Source: an uncultured Clostridia bacterium (GTDB lineage Bacteria; Bacillota; Clostridia; TANB77; CAG-508). From it: 29,671 bases of DNA. Shown piece by piece: positions 23,837 to 29,671 of this stretch (its first letter is position 1; the number at the start of each line of letters is the position of its first letter). The notes under the pieces were generated by a model. That model saw nothing but the letters and a program-made list of their open reading frames with translations, had not been told where the DNA came from and did not search any database. The position numbers were made by a program, and so were the translations under genes. The DNA lies in assembly GCA_948777935.1 (NCBI GenBank), contig CAQDYY010000012.1, positions 1 through 29,671 of the forward strand, read 5' to 3'.

Positions 23837-26225
23837 ATGGCTTATAATTTTAAAGAAGTAGAAGAAAAATGGCAAAAGTATTGGGATGATAATAAGACTT
23901 TTAAGACAGATGTATGGGATTTTTCAAAACCTAAATTTTATGCTCTTGATATGTTCCCATATCCTTCAGGACAAGGCTTACATGTTGGTCACCCAGAGGG
24001 TTATACTGCAACTGATATTGTTTCTAGAATGAAAAGAATGCAAGGGTACAATGTTCTTCACCCTATGGGCTGGGATGCATTTGGCCTTCCTGCTGAACAA
24101 TATGCAATAAAAACTGGTAAACATCCTTCTCGGATTTACTTTAGCTAATATTGAGACATTTAAAAAACAATTAAAAATGCTTGGTTTTTCTTTTGATTGG
24201 GATAGAGAAGTTTCAACTGCTGACCCAAATTACTATAAATGGACTCAGTGGATTTTTAAGAAATTATATGAAGATGGACTTGCAAGATTAATTGAAATGC
24301 CAGTTAACTGGTGTGAAGAATTAGGTACTGTTCTTGCTAATGATGAAGTAATTAATGGTAAAAGTGAACGTGGTGGTTTCCCTGTTGTTCGTAAAAATAT
24401 GAAACAATGGGTATTAGATATTCCAAAATATGCAGAACAGTTACTAGAAGGTTTAGATAAACTTGATTGGCCAGAATCCACAAAAGAAATACAAAGAAAT
24501 TGGATTGGTAAATCTACTGGTGCAGAAGTTATATTTAAAATCTCTGGTTCAAATAATACATTTACTGTATTTACAACCAGACCAGATACTTTATTTGGTG
24601 CAACATATTGTGTTCTTGCTCCTGAGCATGAATTAATCCAATCAATTACTACACCTGAAAGAAAAGAACAAATAGATGAATATATTAAACTTGCAGCAAC
24701 TAAATCTGACCTTGAAAGAACAGAACTAAACAAAGATAAAACTGGTGTATTTACTGGAAGTTATGCAATTAACCCTGTTAATGGTAAACAAATTCCAATT
24801 TGGATTTCAGATTATGTTCTTAACACATATGGAACAGGAGCTATAATGGCTGTTCCTGCACATGACTCAAGAGATTACGAATTTGCTACTAAATTTAGAT
24901 TAGATATTATCCCTGTATTAGAAGGTGGAGATGTTACAAAAGAAGCTTTTGAAGGTGATGGTATTCATATTAATTCTGATTTCTTAGATGGATTAAATAA
25001 AGAAGATGCTATTAATAAAATTATTAATTGGCTAGAAGAAAAACATATTGGTACTAAAAAAGTAAATTATAAATTAAGAGAGTGGATTTTTGCAAGACAA
25101 CGTTATTGGGGTGAACCAATTCCAATTGTTCATTTTGACGATGATATGATTGTATTAAATGATGAAGATTTACCTTTAGTATTGCCAGAGCTTGAAGATT
25201 ATAGCCCATCTAAAACAGGGGCTTCTCCACTAGATAGAGCTTCTGACTGGGTAAATATTACAATAGATAATAAACACGGTAAAAGAGAAACTTCTACTAT
25301 GCCAGGCTCTGCTGGTTCTAGTTGGTATTTCTTACGCTATATTGACCCTAGAAATGATAATGAAATTGCAGATAAAGAATTAATGAAACATTGGATGCCA
25401 GTTGACCTATATATGGGTGGACCTGAACATGCAGTAGGACATTTACTTTATTCTAGATTTTGGAACCAATATTTATATAATAAAGGAATTGTTTCTCATA
25501 AAGAACCTTTTTATAAACTTCGTCATCAAGGTATGATTTTAGGTTCAAATGGTGAAAAGATGAGTAAATCTAAGGGTAATGTTGTTAATCCAGATGATAT
25601 GGTTAAAAACTATGGTGCTGATGCATTAAGAATATATGAAATGTTTATGGGTCCAATTGATGCTGCAAAACCATGGGATCCAAATGGAATTGAAGGTTCA
25701 AAAAAATTTGTTGACCGTGTTTGGAGATTATTTGTAGAATTAGATAAAATTAAAGAACAAGATAACACTGAATTAGATTATGTTTATAATTTTACTGTTA
25801 AAAAAGTAACAAAAGATTATGAAAATATGGACTTTAATACTGCAATTAGTCAAATGATGATTTTCATTAATGAGTGTTATAAGGTAAATGTTGTTCCTAA
25901 AAAATATGCTCTTGGATTTTTACAATTACTAAATCCAGTAGCACCACATATAACCGAGGAACTGTGGCATTTACTTGGAAATGAAAATACAATAGCTTAC
26001 TCTACATGGCCAACATATGATGAGGCAAAAACTGTAGAAAATACTTTTAATCTTCCAATTCAAGTAAATGGAAAGTTAAGAGCAAATGTAGATGTTGCTT
26101 TAAATCTTCCAGAAGAAGAAATGAAAGAAATTGCACATGAAAAAGTTGCTTCTTATTTGGAAGGTAAAGAGATTGTAAAAGAAATTTATGTAAAAAATAA
26201 GATTTATAATATAGTAGTGAAATAG
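23837..26225 (+). CDS. leuS: Leucyl-tRNA synthetase, interrupted by a CGG +1 frameshift
   Basis: About 795 aa if one +1 shift is allowed. It charges tRNA-Leu and is essential. The HIGH-type motif is HVGH at residues 49-52; KMSKS is in GEKMSKSKGNVV, and the editing domain is present. The zero frame reads TGKHPS, then CGG at codon 99 (24131-24133), IYFS and a stop. Skipping the C gives GFTLANIETFKKQLKMLGFS, which joins exactly to the long downstream frame ending at 26225. No other defect is seen. An unrepaired frameshift in the only visible leuS would be lethal, so recoding, a second copy elsewhere or an assembly error must apply. A start at 23726 has been set aside because it precedes the promoter-like box; the chosen ATG follows GAAAGGG. 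Confidence 0.93.
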
Positions 26226-26231
26226 TAATAT

Positions 26232-26395
26232 AAAAGAATAATATATTTAATTTTAAAAACGAGTTCGACCTGTTAGCCAAAGGCGTCATATTTCTTTTTC
26301 TGGGAGTATAGTGTGTTTCAAGTTTTGTTAAAACCAATTACGCTTAAACGCCTTGGAGAACGCAGTTTTTAAAATTAATATATTATTATTCTTTT
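26232..26395. repeat. 164-bp inverted-repeat element after leuS
   Basis: The ends are AAAAGAATAA and TTATTCTTTT, with arms of about 35 bp (both contain ATATTAATTTTAAAAAC-like sequence). An inner pair, CCAAAGGCGT with ACGCCTTGG, folds the centre. It may be a non-autonomous mobile element or a structured RNA, and it could also end leuS transcription. Single copy here. Confidence 0.65.
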
Positions 26396-26415
26396 GTTGT
26401 TGTATATAACTAACA

Positions 26416-26467
26416 GGGCACAGTGGTGTCACGTCTAACTGGTATTCCCACAAACGGTGCCCCTACA
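26416..26467 (+). repeat. REP-like palindrome R8
   Basis: 52-bp copy between leuS and rpmA, in the convergent intergenic region. Confidence 0.92.
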
Positions 26468-26502
26468 TTTTTAACTTAAAATAGAGTATTTTCCTAGTAT
26501 AC

Positions 26503-26539
26503 AAAAAATGATACAAATCCAAAATTTGTATCATTTTTT
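26503..26539 (-). terminator. Terminator of the rplU-rpmA operon
   Basis: AAAAAATGATACAAAT pairs with ATTTGTATCATTTTTT, a perfect 16-bp stem with T-runs on both strands. Confidence 0.92.
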
Positions 26540-26547
26540 AGTATTAT

Positions 26548-26811
26548 TTAAGCGTTTTCTACTGGATAAACACTTACTTTCTTTTTATCTCTACCTAGTC
26601 TTTCAAATTTAACAGTTCCATCCACTAATGCGTATAAAGTATCATCACTACCTTTTCCTACATTTGTTCCTGGATGTATATGAGTTCCTCTTTGTCTCAT
26701 TAATATATTTCCTGCTAATACAAATTGACCATCAGCACGTTTTACACCAAGACGTTTTGACTCACTGTCTCTTCCGTTCTTAACACTACCTTGACCTTTC
26801 TTATGAGCCAT
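26548..26811 (-). CDS. rpmA: Large-subunit ribosomal protein bL27 without an N-terminal extension
   Basis: 87 aa. It starts MAHKKGQGSVKNGRDS and continues with GVKRADGQFVLAGNILMRQRGTHIHPG, the core of bL27, whose N-terminus reaches the peptidyl transferase centre. Most Firmicutes make it with a short leader cut off by the protease Prp, encoded between rplU and rpmA. Here the ATG directly precedes AHKKG, GGAAGGAG lies just upstream, and the gap to rplU is only 57 bp with no prp gene. Confidence 0.96.
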   Translation of the reverse strand: MAHKKGQGSVKNGRDSESKRLGVKRADGQFVLAGNILMRQRGTHIHPGTNVGKGSDDTLYALVDGTVKFERLGRDKKKVSVYPVENA

Positions 26812-26868
26812 GCTTTCTCACTCCTTCCATAGCTTTTATGTTTATTTTACCTTTTAAAATTTCAATTT

Positions 26869-27237
26869 TTAAGCTTCTACTTTTGCATCTGTAGCTTCTT
26901 CTTTGTCTGCTGATTTTTTTGCAGCAGGTTTTTTAATGCTTGTAATTTCAACCTTTGTATATGGTTGTCTGTGTCCTTGTTTTCTCTTATAGTTTTTCTT
27001 TGCTTTATATTTGAAAACAATTATTTTTTTAGCTTTTCCGTGTGCTACTACTTTTCCTTCTACTTTAAAACCTTTTACATAAGGATTTCCAATTTCGATT
27101 TTTTCTCCATCAGATACTAAAACAACTTTGTCAAAAGTTACTTTTTTTCCTTCTTCAGCATCTAGTTTTTCGAAAAATACAATATCACCTTCAGCTACTT
27201 TGTATTGTTTCCCACAGCTTTCAATTATTGCGTACAT
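26869..27237 (-). CDS. rplU: Large-subunit ribosomal protein bL21
   Basis: 122 aa. MYAIIESCGKQYKVAEGDIV at the start and KAKKNYKRKQGHRQPYTKVEI near residue 90 are characteristic. It has an Ala/Lys/Glu-rich C-terminal tail of about 15 residues beyond the common core. It is the first gene of the rplU-rpmA operon, with a strong promoter at 27341-27369 and a structured leader. Confidence 0.96.
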   Translation of the reverse strand: MYAIIESCGKQYKVAEGDIVFFEKLDAEEGKKVTFDKVVLVSDGEKIEIGNPYVKGFKVEGKVVAHGKAKKIIVFKYKAKKNYKRKQGHRQPYTKVEITSIKKPAAKKSADKEEATDAKVEA

Positions 27238-27340
27238 TCTATGTACACCTCCCTTTTTTGTATACTCGCTAATCCCAAACTTTAGGTAGTTAAATTTAAT
27301 TAACCTTTGTGAACCTTAATTAAGCGGATTACAGATAAGT
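27238..27340 (-). promoter_or_regulatory. Structured leader of rplU
   Basis: About 100 nt between the promoter and the ATG. TAATCC near the 5' end pairs with GGATTA near the ribosome binding site, enclosing an inner TTAATTAA-rich hairpin. This fits an autoregulatory ribosomal-protein leader (L21 leaders are known in Firmicutes), but I cannot confirm the consensus by eye. Confidence 0.5.
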
Positions 27341-27369
27341 ATTGTATCATAAACATTTGCATTTGTCAA
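27341..27369 (-). promoter_or_regulatory. SigA-type promoter of rplU-rpmA
   Basis: Minus strand: TTGACA, 17 bp, TACAAT. The -35 overlaps the topA stop codon (27366-27368). Confidence 0.88.
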
Positions 27370-29432
27370 ATTTTCTTTGCCTTTTTTGTAGTCCTTTTTC
27401 TTGTGGTTTTCTTTTTCTCTTCTATATCTGGTTTTTCTTCTGGTTCTTCCCACTTTTCTCCTAATTTGGGTTTGTTCCATGATATATAATCACATGATTT
27501 TGGATTGTTTTCACAAATATAATAATTTCTTTTTTTCTTTGTTTTACGAATTTGTACTTTTGCTCCACATTTTGGGCATGGAACATCTATAGTTTCTACA
27601 AATGGTTTTGCATTTTTACATTCAGGATACCCTGGACATGCTAAAAATTTACCATATTTACCGTATTTAATTACCATCATTTTACCACATTTTTCACATG
27701 GTACGTCTGATACTTCTTCTACTAATTCTACATGTTCTAATTCTTTTTCTACTTTTTCTACTACTTTTTCAAATGGTGTATAGAATTTTCTTATAGTATC
27801 TTTCCATGGTTTAGTTCCTTCTGCAATTTGGTCAAATTCATTTTCCATTTTTGCTGTAAATTCTACATTTATAACATCTCTAAAATTCTCTATTAATAAA
27901 TTATTTACAATCTTTCCTAAATCTGTTGGAACTAACTGTTTTTGTACTTTTTCAATATATCTTCTTTCTAAAATAGTTGTAATTGTTGGTGAATAAGTAC
28001 TAGGTCTTCCTATTCCCTTTTCTTCTAATGCTTTTACTAAACTTGCTTCTGTATACCTTGCAGGTGGCTCTGTAAAACTCTGTTTAGATTCTAGTTTTTG
28101 TTTTATAACTTCCTGCTTTTCCACTAAATCTGGTAGGCTCGTGTTGTTTTCCTCTTCTTTTTCATCATTTCCTTCTACATATAAAACCATAAAACCCTTA
28201 AACTTTAAATTTTGGCCACTGGCTTTAAATATATATTCATTTGCACTAATTGTTGCATTTATTGTGTCAAAAATCGCAGAAGACATCTGGCTTGCAATAA
28301 AACGGTTATATATTAGCTTATATAACTTATATTGGTCATTTGTTAATGAATCCTTTATTTCATCTGGTGCAATTTCTACATATGTTGGACGAATTGCTTC
28401 ATGGGCATCTTGTGCATCTTTTCCAGTTTTATAGTATCTATTATCATAATATTTTTCACCATATGTTTTTATTATTTGTTCTTTTGCAGCTGACCTTGCT
28501 ACTTCTGAAATTCTAGTTGAGTCTGTTCTCATATAAGTAATTAAACCTACTGTTCCTTTTTCTGGAATTTTTACTCCTTCATATAATCCCTGTGCTACAC
28601 TCATTGTTTTCTTTAATGTAAATCCTAGTTTTCTTGATGCTTCCTGTTGCATTGTACTTGTTGTAAATGGAGGTGCTGGTGTACGTTTTCTTTCTCCTTT
28701 TTTTAGTTCGTTAACTATATATTTTGCACTTTTAATGTTTTTTAATATTTCATCTACTTCTTCTTTTGCATGAAGTTCTTGTTTTTTATTATTTTTTCCA
28801 TAAAATTTTGCTTCAAAAGCCTTTTTAGACTTTTCGTCTAATAAATGTGCATATATATTCCAGTACTCCTCTGGAACGAATTTTTCAATTTCTTCTTCTC
28901 TATCTACAATTAGTTTTACAGCAACAGATTGTACTCTACCTGCAGATAGCCCACGTCTTACTTTTTTCCACAATACAGGGCTAATTTTGTATCCTACAAT
29001 TCTATCTAAAACTCTTCTTGCTTGTTGTGCATCTGTTAAGTTCATATCTATTTTTCTTGGATTTTTAATTGCTTCAGAAACTGCACCTTTTGTAATTTCA
29101 TTAAAAGTAACTCTAATATCTGCTGTTTCATCAATTTGTAAAATATGTGCTAAATGCCATGCTATTGCTTCTCCTTCACGGTCAGGGTCAGTTGCAAGGT
29201 ATACTTTTTTAGCTTGCGCTGCTTCTTTTTTTAATGTTTTAATTAAATCACCTTTTCCACGAATGTTAATATATTGTGGGTCAAAATCATGCTCTATATC
29301 TATTCCCATTTTAGATTTTGGTAAATCTCTAATATGCCCCATAGAAGCTAGAACTTTTACGTTTCCTCCTATGAATTTTTTAATTGTATTTGCTTTTGCA
29401 GGTGATTCCACAATTATTAATTTATCTGCCAT
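27366..29432 (-). CDS. topA: DNA topoisomerase I
   Basis: 688 aa. It relaxes negative supercoils. The TOPRIM domain starts MADKLIIVESPAKA, with DPDREGEA at residues 82-89; catalytic Tyr300 is in ITYMRTDSTRIS. Two C-terminal zinc ribbons follow: CEKCGK with ACPGYPEC, and CPKCGA with CENNPKSC. The end is a short Lys/Arg-rich tail. It ends in TGA. GGAGAG precedes the ATG. The region 29433-29671 upstream holds no gene I can see. Confidence 0.96.
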   Translation of the reverse strand: MADKLIIVESPAKANTIKKFIGGNVKVLASMGHIRDLPKSKMGIDIEHDFDPQYINIRGKGDLIKTLKKEAAQAKKVYLATDPDREGEAIAWHLAHILQIDETADIRVTFNEITKGAVSEAIKNPRKIDMNLTDAQQARRVLDRIVGYKISPVLWKKVRRGLSAGRVQSVAVKLIVDREEEIEKFVPEEYWNIYAHLLDEKSKKAFEAKFYGKNNKKQELHAKEEVDEILKNIKSAKYIVNELKKGERKRTPAPPFTTSTMQQEASRKLGFTLKKTMSVAQGLYEGVKIPEKGTVGLITYMRTDSTRISEVARSAAKEQIIKTYGEKYYDNRYYKTGKDAQDAHEAIRPTYVEIAPDEIKDSLTNDQYKLYKLIYNRFIASQMSSAIFDTINATISANEYIFKASGQNLKFKGFMVLYVEGNDEKEEENNTSLPDLVEKQEVIKQKLESKQSFTEPPARYTEASLVKALEEKGIGRPSTYSPTITTILERRYIEKVQKQLVPTDLGKIVNNLLIENFRDVINVEFTAKMENEFDQIAEGTKPWKDTIRKFYTPFEKVVEKVEKELEHVELVEEVSDVPCEKCGKMMVIKYGKYGKFLACPGYPECKNAKPFVETIDVPCPKCGAKVQIRKTKKKRNYYICENNPKSCDYISWNKPKLGEKWEEPEEKPDIEEKKKTTRKRTTKKAKKI

Positions 29433-29586
29433 TGGTCTCTCCTTCCCTTTTTGTTCTTTATTATTTTAATATCATAGTCTATATTATCTCTTTTTGCAAT
29501 AGTTTTATGAAAAAATATACCAAAAAAGTTACTAGATAATGGTCCCTTAAGAAAAAATCTTCGAAGACATTGATATACGGCATGCG

Positions 29587-29608
29587 TAGGGGCGACTAGT
29601 AGTCGCCC
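29587..29608 (+). repeat. REP-like palindrome of a second type
   Basis: GTAG followed by GGGCGACTA-G-TAGTCGCCC: nine base pairs round a single base, with the same GTAG foot as the 52-bp REPs but different arms. It sits next to the right-edge IS end. Single copy. Confidence 0.55.
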
Positions 29609-29616
29609 GAGAACTC

Positions 29617-29671
29617 TGAACTATACCCCAAAAGGTAGACTTTTTAAAAATAAAAATGTATACTAAAAAAG
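29617..29671 (+). mobile_element. IS-like end at right edge (partial)
   Basis: Starts TGAACTATACCCCAAAAGGT and continues AT-rich off the window; inverted match to 33-52. This supports the idea that the contig is limited by copies of one insertion sequence. Confidence 0.45.

Noticed and set aside
26232..26395. tRNA-like gene on the minus strand (a GGTCGAACTCG stretch)
   Set aside because: No consistent acceptor, D and anticodon stems could be fitted.
28987..29469. Plus-strand ORF opposite topA
   Set aside because: Antisense shadow of a strongly conserved gene.

Overview
The window looks like an AT-rich, anaerobic, spore-forming member of the Clostridia, probably uncultured and gut-associated. 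The reasons are very low GC, AGGAGG-type ribosome binding sites, pyruvate formate-lyase with its activase, and sporulation genes (yyaC, spoIVFA, spoIVFB). Insertion-sequence-like ends at both edges (about 1-52 and 29617-29671) suggest this is a contig that stopped at repeats.

Layout. 256-6831 (minus strand): dut, a TIGR04086-type membrane protein, a WG-repeat surface protein, the queuosine genes queA and tgt behind a membrane-anchored HExxH protein, and a small membrane protein. 6975-10139 (plus): pflB and pflA. 10197-12504 (minus): a metal-efflux-type permease, an unknown protein and a patatin phospholipase. 12562-13044 (plus): two tiny genes with near-identical promoters. 13056-15660 (minus): rpsF-ssb-rpsR preceded by a prepilin/FGE fusion. 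15743-18789 (minus): spoIVFA-spoIVFB, a small unknown gene, yyaC and a V-ATPase-F-like gene. 18882-22515 (minus): an MNT/HEPN module with a nonsense codon in HEPN, topB and an HD-domain protein. 22596-23620: a cluster of REP repeats around a RAYT transposase and a truncated hicB. 23837-26225 (plus): leuS. 26548-29432 (minus): topA, rplU, rpmA.

The strongest unusual signal is a set of five +1 frameshifts in four otherwise intact genes: leuS, pflA, the TIGR04086 gene (two) and the F-subunit-like gene. All five have the same form. The zero frame reaches a CGG codon, and skipping its C lets the ribosome read GGN (Gly) and continue the conserved protein. By eye, CGG occurs in frame in no other recognised gene, only once more in an unrecognised 53-codon ORF. 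This suggests that CGG is unassigned or starved here and acts as a +1 shift site, rather than that five genes decayed independently.

The second theme is repeat biology. Seven good copies and one diverged copy of a 52-bp palindrome carry a GTAG foot, as REPs do, and lie around a RAYT gene. A separate 141-142 bp element occurs twice, with compensatory changes in its stems and invariant internal loops. Two further single-copy long palindromes lie at 9221-9374 and 26232-26395.
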